A stretch of DNA of 64,000 bases from an uncultured Microbacterium sp. GTDB taxonomy: Bacteria; Actinomycetota; Actinomycetes; Actinomycetales; Microbacteriaceae. Below the pieces are notes generated by a model. It saw only the letters and a list, made by a program, of their open reading frames with translations, was not told where the DNA came from and made no database searches. The stretch is from positions 124,001 through 188,000 of the forward strand of contig NZ_FLQR01000010.1 in assembly GCF_900078385.1 (NCBI RefSeq), read 5' to 3'. Shown one piece after another: positions 53,532-62,772 of this stretch. Every line of letters begins with the position of its first letter. The stretch's first letter is position 1. The position numbers and the translations under genes are program-made.

Positions 53532-54241
53532 TGTCCGCGTCGCTCGACGAGCTGGCCGAGGCCGGTCTCATCGATCCGGAGTGGGCGGTCGCACTGGCTC
53601 CCGTCGCCGGCGACATCGCGGCGCTCGGCGCCCGGCTGCGCGCCGAGGTCGCCGCCGGTCGCGGCTACCTTCCCGCGGGCGATCGCGTGCTGCGTGCGTT
53701 CGCGCGCCCGCTGCGCGAGGTCAAGGTGCTCATCGTCGGTCAGGACCCCTATCCGACCCCGGGGCACCCCATCGGCCTGTCGTTCGCGGTCGAGCGGAGC
53801 GTGCGGCCGCTGCCGCGCAGCCTGCAGAACATCTACCGCGAGCTGCACGACGACCTCGGCATCCCACCGGCCCCGCATGGCGACCTCTCCGCATGGAGCG
53901 CGCAGGGGGTCATGCTGCTGAACCGGGTGCTCACGGTCGCCCCCGGCGTCCCGGCATCCCACCGCGGATGGGGATGGGAGGCGGTCACGGAGCACGCCAT
54001 CCGTACGCTCGTCGCCCGTGCGCAGCCGCTCGTCGCGATCCTGTGGGGGAAGGATGCCGCCGGCCTGAAGCCGCTTCTCGGGCCGACCCCCGTCATCGAG
54101 TCGGCGCATCCGTCGCCGCTGTCCGCGCGGCGGGGCTTCTTCGGCTCACGGCCGTTCTCCCGCACGGACGACCTGCTGCGGGGCCTCGGCGCCGACCCCG
54201 TCGACTGGCGGCTGCCCGACCCGGACGCGCTCCCCGCGTAG
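53531..54241 (+). CDS. ung: Uracil-DNA glycosylase
   Basis: 236 aa family 1 UDG of base-excision repair. Water-activating Asp72 in [17 protein letters not shown] and the leucine-loop motif SAHPSPLS (His193) are intact; [11 protein letters not shown]-type segment and WGKDAAG also present. ATG at 53531 is chosen by coupling to the PRTase stop. The TAG stop begins the next gene's -10. Confidence 0.96.
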   Translation: MSASLDELAEAGLIDPEWAVALAPVAGDIAALGARLRAEVAAGRGYLPAGDRVLRAFARPLREVKVLIVGQDPYPTPGHPIGLSFAVERSVRPLPRSLQNIYRELHDDLGIPPAPHGDLSAWSAQGVMLLNRVLTVAPGVPASHRGWGWEAVTEHAIRTLVARAQPLVAILWGKDAAGLKPLLGPTPVIESAHPSPLSARRGFFGSRPFSRTDDLLRGLGADPVDWRLPDPDALPA

Positions 54242-54244
54242 GCT
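54239..54244 (+). promoter_or_regulatory. Leaderless-type -10 overlapping ung stop codon
   Basis: TAGGCT, 6 nt, ATG at 54251; its TAG is the ung stop codon. Confidence 0.6.
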
Positions 54245-54250
54245 GTCGGC

Positions 54251-54868
54251 ATGCTGGAGGAGGAATACGACCGCGACCGTCGCCGCCTGCCGCGGCACCT
54301 GCGCCGCCAGCCCGAACCGGAGCGGCCGTTCACTTACGAGATCCGTCCTGCCGTCCGCGCGGACGTCCCCGACATCCGGGAGATCTACAACTACTACGTC
54401 ACCAACTCCGTCGTCACCTTCGACGAGAAGAAGTGGACGCACGCGCAGTGGGCCGACAAGTTCGACCACCTGCAGAAGCTCGGCCTGCCGTTCCTCGTCG
54501 CCGTCTCGCCGTCGGGCCAGGTCCTCGGCTACGGCTACGTGTCACCCTGGACCGGCAAGTCCGGCTACCGCTACACCGTCGAGAACTCCATCTACCTGGG
54601 CCAGGCGGCCACCGGCAAGGGCCTCGGGCGAGCGCTCCTGGAGGCGCTCATCGCGGCGTGCCAGCAGCTCGGCATCCGCGAGATCGTCGCCGTGATCAGT
54701 GACCGCGGGGCCGAGGCCTCGGTCGCGCTGCACGGGCGGCTGGGCTTCGTCGAGGTCGGCCGGATGGGCAAGGTCGGGTTCAAGTTCGGGCGCTGGCTCG
54801 GCACGATCTACATGCAGAAGCACCTCGAGCCGCTGAAGAAGCGCTCATTCCTGCGGCGCCGCGACTGA
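54251..54868 (+). CDS. GNAT N-acetyltransferase, phosphinothricin acetyltransferase-like
   Basis: 205 aa. A charged ~28-residue lead is followed by the PAT/YncA fold: EIRPAVRADVPDIREIYNYYVTNSVVTFDE, GYGYVSPWTGKSGYRYTVENSIYL, acetyl-CoA loop GKGLGRALLEALIAAC, and LHGRLGFVEVGRMGKVGFKFGRWLGTIYMQ. Members acetylate phosphinothricin or methionine sulfone/sulfoximine. Leaderless. Its 3' end overlaps the convergent emfourin gene by 24 nt. Confidence 0.9.
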   Translation: MLEEEYDRDRRRLPRHLRRQPEPERPFTYEIRPAVRADVPDIREIYNYYVTNSVVTFDEKKWTHAQWADKFDHLQKLGLPFLVAVSPSGQVLGYGYVSPWTGKSGYRYTVENSIYLGQAATGKGLGRALLEALIAACQQLGIREIVAVISDRGAEASVALHGRLGFVEVGRMGKVGFKFGRWLGTIYMQKHLEPLKKRSFLRRRD

Positions 54869-55171
54869 CCGCGCGAGCTCTCGCACGGCGTCGATGAGCT
54901 CACGCCACGGCCCGTCGACATCCTGTTCGGCGAGCTCCGCGTGGCGCTCGTCGGGGCCGCGCACGGCGGAGACCGACCACGTGAACCGGTCGGCGCCCTC
55001 CGGCTCCGCGGCGACCTCGTCGCAGGCCTCCCACGGGCAGCGCTCGACGATGTCGGCGAGGCCGGAGGCCGCGCCGCCCTCCACGTGCCAGCGCCGGGAC
55101 AGTCCCGCGAAGCCGCCCGTGCGCACGACGGTCACGGCGACGGCGGGTGCGTCCTCGGGTTCAGCGGCCAT
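54845..55171 (-). CDS. Emfourin-type inhibitor of protealysin
   Basis: 108 aa cytosolic protein. AVTVVRTGGFAGLSRRWHVEGG and the C-terminal helix GPWRELIDAVRELARSV match the emfourin family, specific inhibitors encoded next to protealysin-like M4 proteases. It overlaps the protease gene by 11 nt, so it is translated from the same message. Serves to keep the protease silent in the cell (established for protealysin). Confidence 0.85.
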   Translation of the reverse strand: MAAEPEDAPAVAVTVVRTGGFAGLSRRWHVEGGAASGLADIVERCPWEACDEVAAEPEGADRFTWSVSAVRGPDERHAELAEQDVDGPWRELIDAVRELARSVAAPQE

Positions 55172-56213
55172 CCTCGATCACGCCGACGCCCGTCCATGCG
55201 TCTCGGACGGCGGCGGCCTCCTCCGACTCCTCACCGTACTCCTCGACGGCGGTGGCCAGGGTGGCCGTCGCGAAGGCCGTGAAGTCGGCGCGCGGGGTGA
55301 GGCGGCCGCCGGTCAGGGTGAGGTACCAGATGCGTCCGGCGCGCTCCCACGCGTGTCCGCCGAGCGCCGTCGCCGCGAGGTGGAACGCGCGGTTCGGGAT
55401 GCCCGAGTTGATGTGCACGCCGCCGTTGTCGGAGGTCGTCTCCACGTAGTCGGCCATGTGCCCGGGCTGCGGGTCGCGGCCCAGCACGTCGTCGTCGTAG
55501 GCGGTCCCGGGCGCGCTCATCGAGCGCAGCGCCGTACCCTGCACGGCGTCGGTGAAGATGCCGGCCCCGATGAGCCACGTCGCCTCGTCGGCGGTCTGCC
55601 CGTGCAGGTGCTGCTCGGTCAGAGCGCCGAACACATCGGCGATCGACTCGTTGAGGGCGCCGGACTGGCCCGTGTAGTCCAGGCCGCCGGCGTTCTCGAT
55701 CACCCCGTGGCTGAGCTCGTGTGCGATGACCGTCACGGAGCGGGTGAAACCGGCGAAGACCTCTCCGTCGCCGTCGCCGAACACCATCCGCTCGCCGTTC
55801 CAGAACGCGTTGTCGTAATCGACGCCGTAGTGCACGGTCGCCGCCAGCGTGCCCCCGACGCCGTCGATCGACGCGCGGCGGAAGGCGTCCCAGTACATGT
55901 CGAACGTCGCCCCCAGCCCGTCGAACGCCTCATCGGCGGCACGGTCGCCGGTCGCCGGATCGTCCTCCCCGCGCACGCGCACACCCGGCAGGGTCTCCCG
56001 GTTCTGCGCATCGGAGATCACCCGGTCGGGCAGCGGCGAGGCCTCCATGACGAGCGCGTCGCCGTCGACCGACAGGTCGAGCCGGGCCCGCACCGGACGG
56101 TACTCCCGGGCGACGGCCAGCGTCGCGCGGGCCGCCTCGGCCGCGCGCGCAAAGTGCGGCTCCTGGGTCGCGGCGAGCCGGGCGAGCAGATACGGGGGGA
56201 CGATGGCGTGCAT
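55161..56213 (-). CDS. Protealysin-like M4 metalloprotease
   Basis: 350 aa zinc protease. A short propeptide starts [14 protein letters not shown] (the PPYLL motif of protealysin precursors), no signal peptide, then the catalytic domain: HELSH at 165-169, third zinc ligand Glu189 in NESIADVFG, and C-terminal [20 protein letters not shown]. It may act inside the cell or leave by a non-Sec route. ATG at 56213 is chosen for MHAIVPP and its TAACGT box 7 nt upstream; GTG at 56222 is an alternative. Co-operonic with emfourin. Confidence 0.93.
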   Translation of the reverse strand: MHAIVPPYLLARLAATQEPHFARAAEAARATLAVAREYRPVRARLDLSVDGDALVMEASPLPDRVISDAQNRETLPGVRVRGEDDPATGDRAADEAFDGLGATFDMYWDAFRRASIDGVGGTLAATVHYGVDYDNAFWNGERMVFGDGDGEVFAGFTRSVTVIAHELSHGVIENAGGLDYTGQSGALNESIADVFGALTEQHLHGQTADEATWLIGAGIFTDAVQGTALRSMSAPGTAYDDDVLGRDPQPGHMADYVETTSDNGGVHINSGIPNRAFHLAATALGGHAWERAGRIWYLTLTGGRLTPRADFTAFATATLATAVEEYGEESEEAAAVRDAWTGVGVIEDGR

Positions 56214-56220
56214 GTGCGAC

Positions 56221-56226
56221 ACGTTA
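56221..56226 (-). promoter_or_regulatory. Leaderless-type -10 for protealysin-like gene
   Basis: Minus-strand TAACGT, 7 nt, ATG at 56213. It overlaps the 3' end of the ABC transporter operon, so the protease can be transcribed separately. Confidence 0.5.
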
Positions 56227-57042
56227 GCCCTCGCCCCCGACGCGGCGGTCCCGCGCGTCGATGACGGGGATGGAGGCCAGCAGCCGTCGCGTGTACGCGA
56301 CCTGGGGCTCCAGCAGGACCTTCTCGGTCGGTCCCTCCTCGACGATGCGGCCGTCTTTCATGACGATCACCTCGTCGCAGAGGTTCTGCACGACGCCGAT
56401 GTCGTGGGAGACGAGCAGGAGCGTGAGCTGCTCGCGACGGCGGAGGTCGCGGAGGAGCTCGAGGATCTGCGCGCGCACCGTGACGTCGAGCGCGGAGAGC
56501 GGCTCGTCGCCGACGAGGACGCGGGGACGGTGCACGATCGCGCGCGCGATCGCGATGCGCTGCCGCTGGCCGCCGGAGAACTCGTGGGGGAAGCGGTCGG
56601 CCATGTCCGCCTCGAGTCCCACGTCCTCGAGCACCTCGTGCACGCGCGCACGGCGGTCACCGGGGATGCCGAGGGCCCACAGCGGCTCGGCGACGATGCG
56701 CCCGACGCTCATCCGCGGATCCAGCGACGCGTACGGATCCTGGAACACGATCCCGGTCTCGCGGCGCAGCCAGTGCAGCGAGCGCGCGCCGGCGCGCGCA
56801 TCGACCGGTCGCCCGTCGAAGGTGACGGTGCCGGTCGTCGGGGTGTCGAGCCCGAGCAGGAGGCGGATGAGCGTCGACTTGCCGGAACCGGACTCCCCGA
56901 TGATGCCGACCGCCGAGCCGGCGCGGACGTCGACGTCGGCGTCGTCGAGGGCCGTCGTGTACCTCGGTGGCGCGAAGAGTCCGGGGGAGGGCGCGCGGAA
57001 ACGGCGGCCGAGGCCGCGCGCGCGGATGAGGTCGTCGCTCAC
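56224..57042 (-). CDS. dppF: Oligopeptide ABC transporter ATP-binding protein (DppF/OppF type)
   Basis: 272 aa. Walker [14 protein letters not shown], signature [15 protein letters not shown], Walker [17 protein letters not shown]-loop [10 protein letters not shown]. One of the two ATPases of a peptide/nickel family importer. GTG at 57042 overlaps the dppD stop (gtga), better than the track start at 57063. Last gene of the operon. Confidence 0.92.
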   Translation of the reverse strand: MSDDLIRARGLGRRFRAPSPGLFAPPRYTTALDDADVDVRAGSAVGIIGESGSGKSTLIRLLLGLDTPTTGTVTFDGRPVDARAGARSLHWLRRETGIVFQDPYASLDPRMSVGRIVAEPLWALGIPGDRRARVHEVLEDVGLEADMADRFPHEFSGGQRQRIAIARAIVHRPRVLVGDEPLSALDVTVRAQILELLRDLRRREQLTLLLVSHDIGVVQNLCDEVIVMKDGRIVEEGPTEKVLLEPQVAYTRRLLASIPVIDARDRRVGGEG

Positions 57043-57827
57043 GCCCGACCTCCCGGGCGCCACAGGGTCGCGGTGGCGTCGCGCAGCAGACCCTGCGTGA
57101 CGGGGGAGGTCGGTGCACTGAGCAGCTGGGAGATGGCGCCCTCCTCGACGACGCGGCCGTCCTCGAGGACGACGGCGTGCGTCGCGATCTGCGACAGGAC
57201 GGCGAGGTCGTGGGTGATGAAGACGAGCGACATCCCGTCGTCGGCGACGAGGGAGCGGAGGAGTTCGAGGATCTCCGCCTGGATGGTCACGTCCAGGGCC
57301 GTGGTCGGCTCGTCGGCGATGAGGAGGCGCGGCCGGCAGGCGAGGGCCATCGCGATCGCCACCCGCTGCCGCTGACCGCCGGAGAGCTGGTGCGGATAGC
57401 GTCCGACGATCTGCTCCGGGTCGGGCAGCCGCACGCGGTCGGCCTCGGCGACGGCGCGGGCGAGTGCCTCACGCCGCCCGAGCCCCTCGTGGATGCGGAT
57501 GGACTCGGCGATCTGCCGGCCCACGGTGCGGATCGGGTTCAGCGCCGTGCGGGGCTCCTGGAAGACGATCCCGATCTCGTCGCCGCGCAGCTGCGCGAGC
57601 TCGCGGTCGGGCAGGTCGATCAGCTCGCGTCCGGACCAGCGGATGCTGCCGGTCGCCGTCGCGCCGCCGGGGAGCAGTCCGAGGAGCGCGAGGGCCGTGA
57701 GGGACTTCCCGGAACCGGACTCGCCGATGAGGCCCACACGCGCGCCGTCGGGCACGTCGAAGGAGATGCCGTCCACGACACGGCGGCCGGAGATCTCGAT
57801 CGTCAGGTCCCGCACCTCGAGGCTCAC
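57039..57827 (-). CDS. dppD: Oligopeptide ABC transporter ATP-binding protein (DppD/OppD type)
   Basis: 262 aa partner ATPase: Walker [24 protein letters not shown], signature [16 protein letters not shown], Walker [16 protein letters not shown]-loop [12 protein letters not shown] at 57827 overlaps the dppC stop (gtga). The C-terminal OppD extension with an Fe-S cluster is not evident; the chain ends soon after [18 protein letters not shown]. Confidence 0.92.
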   Translation of the reverse strand: MSLEVRDLTIEISGRRVVDGISFDVPDGARVGLIGESGSGKSLTALALLGLLPGGATATGSIRWSGRELIDLPDRELAQLRGDEIGIVFQEPRTALNPIRTVGRQIAESIRIHEGLGRREALARAVAEADRVRLPDPEQIVGRYPHQLSGGQRQRVAIAMALACRPRLLIADEPTTALDVTIQAEILELLRSLVADDGMSLVFITHDLAVLSQIATHAVVLEDGRVVEEGAISQLLSAPTSPVTQGLLRDATATLWRPGGRA

Positions 57828-58696
57828 GCGACCACCGCCGGCACGTGATGCGCGGCGCGGCGCCGCGACAGGGTGGGATCGGTGGCCTCGCGGAGGCCGT
57901 CGCCGAGCAGGTTCAGGCCCAGCACCGTGAGCGTGATCGCCAGGCCCGGCCACACGACCGTGAGCGGATACACCGTGATGTAGGCCTGCAGATCCTTCAG
58001 CAGCAGTCCCCACGACGGTTCGGTGACGGGCGCCCCGAAGCCGAGATAGCTGAGACCCGCCTCGGCGAGCACAGCGACGGCCATCGCCCAGGACAGCTGC
58101 ACGATGAAGACGGGCGCGACGTTGGGGAGCAGGTGCCGCCAGAGGTTCTGGAACGGGGTGAGGCCGCTCGCGCGGCCGGCCAGGACGAAGTCGCTGTGCA
58201 GCACACGGCGCAGCTCGGGACGGGTGACGCGGGCGACGTTGACGCCGAAGCCGATCCCCACCGAGATGATGACGACCCACAGCGAGCCGCCCCACACCGC
58301 GGAGATCATCATCGCGATGATCAGCACGGGGAACGCGATCAGGATGTCGACGAGCACCGCGACGGACTCCCGGAGCCACCGCGCCGTCAGCGCGCCGAGT
58401 GCGGCGAGGACGATCCCGATCACGGTCGCCACGACGGCGGCGCCCACGGCCACCCAGACCGTCGTGCCGGCGCCCGCCATCAGGACGCTCAGGATGTCGC
58501 GGCCCGATCCGTCGGTGCCGAGCAGATGCGGCCAGCCCGGCGGAGCCCAGCGGTCGGCGATGTCGACGCGCTGCGGGTCGAACGGCGTCCAGAAGCGCGC
58601 CACGAGCGCGACGACGGCGATGCTCGCCGCCACGATCAGTCCGAATCGGCCGGTGGAGAGTGCCCACAGCCGGCGGAGCCACGCGAACCGGGTCAT
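57824..58696 (-). CDS. dppC: Oligopeptide ABC transporter permease DppC
   Basis: 290 aa, about six helices. LLGTDGSGRDILSVLMAGAGTTVWV and the EAA-type loop EAGLSYLGFGAPVTEPSWGLLL are typical of DppC/OppC. Overlaps dppB by 4 nt. Forms the pore with DppB. Confidence 0.92.
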   Translation of the reverse strand: MTRFAWLRRLWALSTGRFGLIVAASIAVVALVARFWTPFDPQRVDIADRWAPPGWPHLLGTDGSGRDILSVLMAGAGTTVWVAVGAAVVATVIGIVLAALGALTARWLRESVAVLVDILIAFPVLIIAMMISAVWGGSLWVVIISVGIGFGVNVARVTRPELRRVLHSDFVLAGRASGLTPFQNLWRHLLPNVAPVFIVQLSWAMAVAVLAEAGLSYLGFGAPVTEPSWGLLLKDLQAYITVYPLTVVWPGLAITLTVLGLNLLGDGLREATDPTLSRRRAAHHVPAVVA

Positions 58697-59643
58697 TCCG
58701 CCTCCCGCTGTCGCGGGTCGATGACCCGGTGGGTGAGGTCGACGAGGAACCCGACGATCAGCACGAAGCTCGTCAGCACCAGGAGCTCGCCCTGCACCTT
58801 GAGCAGGTCGCGGTTGCTGACGTCGGCGACCAGCATCCGCCCGATCCCGGGCAGCGTGAACAGCTGCTCGATGACCACGGCGCCCACGATGATCCCCGCG
58901 ACCTGAAGCCCGAGGACCGTGATGATCGACAGTCCGACGGTCGGCAGGCCGTGCCGGACGAGTGCCTGCGTGCGGGTCAGTCCCTTCGCGGCGGCGGTGC
59001 GGACGAAGTCCTCGCCGACGGCCTGCAGGGTCGCCGAGCGGACGAACCGCAGCAGCATCGCGCCCTCGATGACGCCGATCGTGATGGCGGGCAGGAGCAG
59101 CGCGCGCAGCGCCGCGCCGGGGTCGGACCAGCCGCCGCGCGGGAACCCCTGCGCGGGCAGCCAGCCGAGCCAGACGGCGAACACGACGACGAGCATCATG
59201 CCGGCCCAGACGACCGGGACGGCCGCCACCGCCTGCGCGGCGACGCTCAGGGCCGTGCCGTCGGCCCGGCCGCGCCGGATCGCGGAGAGGACGCCGAAAG
59301 GCAGTGCGATGACGATGGCCACGGTCATCGAGAGGAGACCGAGTGGGATCGTGACCTGCGCCTTCTGGGCCAGCTCGCTCGCGACCGGCGTGCCGGTGAG
59401 CATCGACTCGCCGAGGTCGCCGGTCAGGACACCGCCGATCCAGGCGGCGTACTGACCGAGCAGGGGCTGGTCCAGGCCCAGGCGCTCCCGGATCGCCGCG
59501 ACCTGCTCCGGCGTCGAGTTGAGGCCCGCGATGAGCTGGGCGACGTCTCCGGGGAGCACCCGCAGAGTGAAGAAGATGAGCGCACTGGCGACGAACAGCC
59601 CGAGCAGCAGCAGGGCCGATCGCGTCAGGGCGTATCGGATCAC
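58693..59643 (-). CDS. dppB: Oligopeptide ABC transporter permease DppB
   Basis: 316 aa. N-terminal helix YALTRSALLLLGLFVASALIFFTLRVLPGD, the B-type signature ERLGLDQPLLGQYAAWIGGVLTGDLGESMLTGTPV, and the EAA loop AKGLTRTQALVRHGLPTVGLSIITVLGLQ. GTG at 59643 overlaps the dppA stop. Long ORF-track frame upstream reads inside dppA and is false. Confidence 0.92.
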   Translation of the reverse strand: MIRYALTRSALLLLGLFVASALIFFTLRVLPGDVAQLIAGLNSTPEQVAAIRERLGLDQPLLGQYAAWIGGVLTGDLGESMLTGTPVASELAQKAQVTIPLGLLSMTVAIVIALPFGVLSAIRRGRADGTALSVAAQAVAAVPVVWAGMMLVVVFAVWLGWLPAQGFPRGGWSDPGAALRALLLPAITIGVIEGAMLLRFVRSATLQAVGEDFVRTAAAKGLTRTQALVRHGLPTVGLSIITVLGLQVAGIIVGAVVIEQLFTLPGIGRMLVADVSNRDLLKVQGELLVLTSFVLIVGFLVDLTHRVIDPRQREAE

Positions 59644-61151
59644 TCCGTGCTCTTGACCAGTTCGGCGAGGTTGAGGCGCTCGTTGACGTTCACCGACGGC
59701 ACACCGGCGACGTCGGAGGACACGGCGAGCACGGACGCGCCGTTGTACAGCCAGTCCGCCGCCATGTCCTCGGACACGATGCGCGCCGCCTGGGCCAGCA
59801 GGTCGGCGGCCTCGTCCGGGTCGACCGCGGCGATGGAGTCCGCGAACAGCTTCTGCACCTCGGGATTGTCGTAGGTGAAGTAGTACTCCGGGTTCGCCCA
59901 GTTCTCGAAGTCGCGGGACTCCGTGTGGAGCACGAAGCTCAGGTCGTAGTCCTTGTTGATGTACACGTCGTTGATCCACGTGGGGAACTCCACCTGGTTC
60001 ACCTTGAGCGTGATCCCCACGTCGTTGAGGTTCGACACGAGGATCTGCGAGACCGTGGTGCCGTACCCGCTGTACAGCGTGAGCGTCAGCGTCAGGTCCT
60101 CCGCGCCGGCGTCGGCCAGCAGCGACCGGGCGGCTTCGGGATCGAAGGGCGCCACGTCGGAGAGGTCCTCGTAGCCGGGGTCGAGCTCGGGGATGGGGCC
60201 GTACTGCGTCTGGCCGGCACCGAGCGCCTCGACGATGGCATCCTTGTCGATCGCCTGCCGGATCGCCTGGCGCACGCGCTTGTCGCTGAGCGGGCCGCTC
60301 GCGGAGTTCATCGCGAGGGTGCCCTTGTCGGTGGACTTCCCGAGCACGAGGCTGAAGTCGCCGCCCGCCTCGATCTGGTCCTTCAGGTTCGCGTCGAAGC
60401 CGGTCAGCACATCCAGCTCGCCCGCGAGCGCGCCGTTGAGTGCGGCCTGCGTCTCCGGGATGTAGCTGAAGACGACCTCGGCGACCTGCGCGGGCTCGCC
60501 CCAGTAGTCCGCGTTGCGCGCGAACGTGATGCTGGCGCCCTGCTTCCAGCTCGCCAGGGTGAACGGACCGGTGCCGTTCGCGGCCGTCTTGCGGTCGATC
60601 TTGTCGCCCTTCTTGAGGACGAGCCCGGCGCGGCCGGTGAGGTTCCACAGGAGCGTCGAGTCCGGCGCGCTCAGCGTGAGGGTGATCGTCTGCCCCTCGG
60701 CGGCGATGCCCGTGACGCCCGCGAGGCGTGCCGAGTCGCGGTAGGCCGCGTTGTCCCGCACCTGCGTCAACGACCACACGACGTCCTCGGGGGTGAGCTC
60801 CTGGCCGTCGTGGAAGGTGACGCCCTCGCGGAGCGTGAACGTGTAGGTGAGGCCGTCGGGCGAGATCTCGTAGTCGCTCGCGAGGGCGGGGACGATCTCC
60901 TGATCCGGCGTGCGGGCGACGAGGCCCTGGTAGACGTTGTCGATCAGGATCTGGTCCAGCGCCGCACCGGCGGTCTCGCGGATGTCGAGGTTGCCGGGCT
61001 CCAGCACGAGGCGGATGCCGACCGAGGCGTCCGGGTCGGGGGTGACGTCGGTCTCGGACGGGCCGGGCGTCGTGCTGCCGGTGCACGCGGTGAGGAGGAG
61101 GGCGCCGGCGGCGAGCATCGCCGCAGCGGCGAGGGCGGTTCGACGAAGCAT
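59640..61151 (-). CDS. dppA: Oligopeptide ABC transporter substrate-binding lipoprotein
   Basis: 503 aa family 5 solute-binding lipoprotein. Signal AAAAMLAAGALLLTAC gives lipidated Cys23; SBP_bac_5 features: LVARTPDQEIVPALASDYEISPDGLTYTFTLREGVTFHDGQELTPEDVVWS and GTGPFTLASWKQG. Captures peptides (or another substrate of this broad family) outside the membrane. ATG at 61151 has aaagga upstream and starts at the signal peptide; the track start at 61226 does not. First gene of the five-gene operon. Confidence 0.93.
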   Translation of the reverse strand: MLRRTALAAAAMLAAGALLLTACTGSTTPGPSETDVTPDPDASVGIRLVLEPGNLDIRETAGAALDQILIDNVYQGLVARTPDQEIVPALASDYEISPDGLTYTFTLREGVTFHDGQELTPEDVVWSLTQVRDNAAYRDSARLAGVTGIAAEGQTITLTLSAPDSTLLWNLTGRAGLVLKKGDKIDRKTAANGTGPFTLASWKQGASITFARNADYWGEPAQVAEVVFSYIPETQAALNGALAGELDVLTGFDANLKDQIEAGGDFSLVLGKSTDKGTLAMNSASGPLSDKRVRQAIRQAIDKDAIVEALGAGQTQYGPIPELDPGYEDLSDVAPFDPEAARSLLADAGAEDLTLTLTLYSGYGTTVSQILVSNLNDVGITLKVNQVEFPTWINDVYINKDYDLSFVLHTESRDFENWANPEYYFTYDNPEVQKLFADSIAAVDPDEAADLLAQAARIVSEDMAADWLYNGASVLAVSSDVAGVPSVNVNERLNLAELVKSTE

Positions 61152-61257
61152 GCGGGGGAGGTCCTTTCGCAAGGGCAGACTCGGCGTCATCGGTGTCCGA
61201 TGCGGGTCTGCGGACGTGGTGCGCACAACAGCCTAGGGTGACGTGTGGCTCGCGCGG

Positions 61258-62217
61258 TCATCGGGCGTCATGAACGCGTTCCGCGATGAGACCGCCGAGC
61301 TGGACGGGCACGTCCTCCTGCACGTTGTGCCCCGCCGGGACCGTGATGATCTCGGCGGCGGGAAGGCGCCGCGCGTACTCGTCGACGTCCGCGGAGGAGA
61401 GGTAGCCGCGCGCGCCGCGGATGAGCGTGAGCGGCACCGTGACGGCGGCGAGGTCGTCCCACCCGGCGGACGACAGCACGCCGGCCGCGGCAGTGGCCGC
61501 ACTGTCGGCCGCGTCCGCGGCCGCGCGGTCGGTGGCCAGCAGATGGGCCAGGTGCGCGAAGTGGTGCTTCCACTCGACGCGCCCGTCGGCGCGGACGCGG
61601 GAGTTGAGGAACACGCCCCGCGTCGCCGCCTCCCGCGAGCCGCCGAGTCCGAAGGAGAGGGCGCGGTCGACGAGCTCCTCCCGCGAGGCCCAGTCGCTCG
61701 GGCCGGCGAAGAACTCGCGGATCTGGCGGGCGCCGCCGTTCGGATCGAGGCCGGGGGAGATATCGACGACGATGAGGCCGCGCACGAGGCCCGGATGCGC
61801 CGCGGCGAGGGCCGCGGCGGTCAGTCCGCCGAGCGACTGTCCGACCACGATCTGCGGCGACGGCGCCCACTCCGGCAGGACCACGGCGAGGTCCGCCGCG
61901 AGGGTGCGACCGCTGTACGCGCCGTCGGCGCGCCACGACGAGTCGCCGTGCCCGGGCAGGTCGACGGCGAGGGCCGGCAGCCCGAGGGCGAGGATCGTCG
62001 TGTCCCAGGTGTGGGCGTTCAGCCCGGCGCCGTGCAGGAAGGTGACCACCGGCGGGGTGAAGCCGCCGGTGGCGGCGTCGCCGTACTGCAGGGCGCTGAC
62101 CGTGCGGCCGTCCGGCAGGGACGCGGTAAGGCGGCGGACCGGCGGGATCGCGGCCGCCCCGATGTCGGCCGCCTGCGCGGGAAGGAACGAGAACTCGTCG
62201 AACGGCGTCGTGGTCAC
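61258..62217 (-). CDS. Alpha/beta hydrolase
   Basis: 319 aa. TFLHGAGLNAHTWDTTILAL (oxyanion HG), nucleophile elbow VVGQSLGGLTAAALAAAHPG, and PAGHNVQEDVPVQL for the catalytic His. Substrate unknown; esterase or lactonase types share this pattern. GTG at 62217 (VTTTPFDEFSFLPAQA) was chosen; the track frame beyond it overlaps the opposite-strand gene. Divergent from the AhpD-like gene across 69 nt. Confidence 0.88.
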   Translation of the reverse strand: MTTTPFDEFSFLPAQAADIGAAAIPPVRRLTASLPDGRTVSALQYGDAATGGFTPPVVTFLHGAGLNAHTWDTTILALGLPALAVDLPGHGDSSWRADGAYSGRTLAADLAVVLPEWAPSPQIVVGQSLGGLTAAALAAAHPGLVRGLIVVDISPGLDPNGGARQIREFFAGPSDWASREELVDRALSFGLGGSREAATRGVFLNSRVRADGRVEWKHHFAHLAHLLATDRAAADAADSAATAAAGVLSSAGWDDLAAVTVPLTLIRGARGYLSSADVDEYARRLPAAEIITVPAGHNVQEDVPVQLGGLIAERVHDAR

Positions 62218-62273
62218 GCGGCATCCTCGGGGTGACGGGGTGATGGTCGATCCATTCTCGCGGATGCCGTCGG

Positions 62274-62279
62274 TAGGGT
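62274..62279 (+). promoter_or_regulatory. Leaderless-type -10 for AhpD-like gene
   Basis: TAGGGT, 7 nt, ATG at 62287. Confidence 0.5.
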
Positions 62280-62286
62280 GGGCGTC

Positions 62287-62772
62287 ATGACCACGGAACG
62301 CCGCGTGCACCTCTCCCGCTCGGCTCGTCCCGCGTACGACGCCCTCGAGGCGTTCTCGCAGACCGTCGGCGAGATCGCGGCCCAGGCGGGGATCGACGCG
62401 CGGCTGAAGGAGCTCACCCTCGTCCACGCGTCGCAGCTGAACGGCTGCGCGTACTGCGTCCGTATCCACGTGGACCGGGCCGTCGCGGCGGGCCTCACGG
62501 CGGACGAGATCGCGCAGATCGCGACATGGCGCGACTCGGGCGTCTTCACGGCACGGGAGCGCGCCGCGTTCGAGCTGGCCGAGCGCTACGTGTACATCCA
62601 TGAGGACGGGATCCCCGACGAGGTGTACGACCATGTCGGCGGCATCCTCTCCGAGCCGGAGTACGTCGCCCTCAGCTGGCTGCTCGTGTCGATCAACGCC
62701 TTCAACCGCATCACGATCGCGGGCAAATACCCCGTCCCGCCGCGGCGGGGGGCCATCGCGGACCCGGCATGA
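62287..62772 (+). CDS. Carboxymuconolactone decarboxylase/AhpD-like protein
   Basis: 161 aa all-helical AhpD fold. Redox CxxC: Cys54 and Cys57 in ASQLNGCAYCVRIH with His61, and a Glu upstream (KELTLVHAS), as in alkylhydroperoxidase D-type proteins. It may reduce peroxides or act as a thiol-disulfide partner. Overlaps the next gene by 4 nt. Confidence 0.92.
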   Translation: MTTERRVHLSRSARPAYDALEAFSQTVGEIAAQAGIDARLKELTLVHASQLNGCAYCVRIHVDRAVAAGLTADEIAQIATWRDSGVFTARERAAFELAERYVYIHEDGIPDEVYDHVGGILSEPEYVALSWLLVSINAFNRITIAGKYPVPPRRGAIADPA

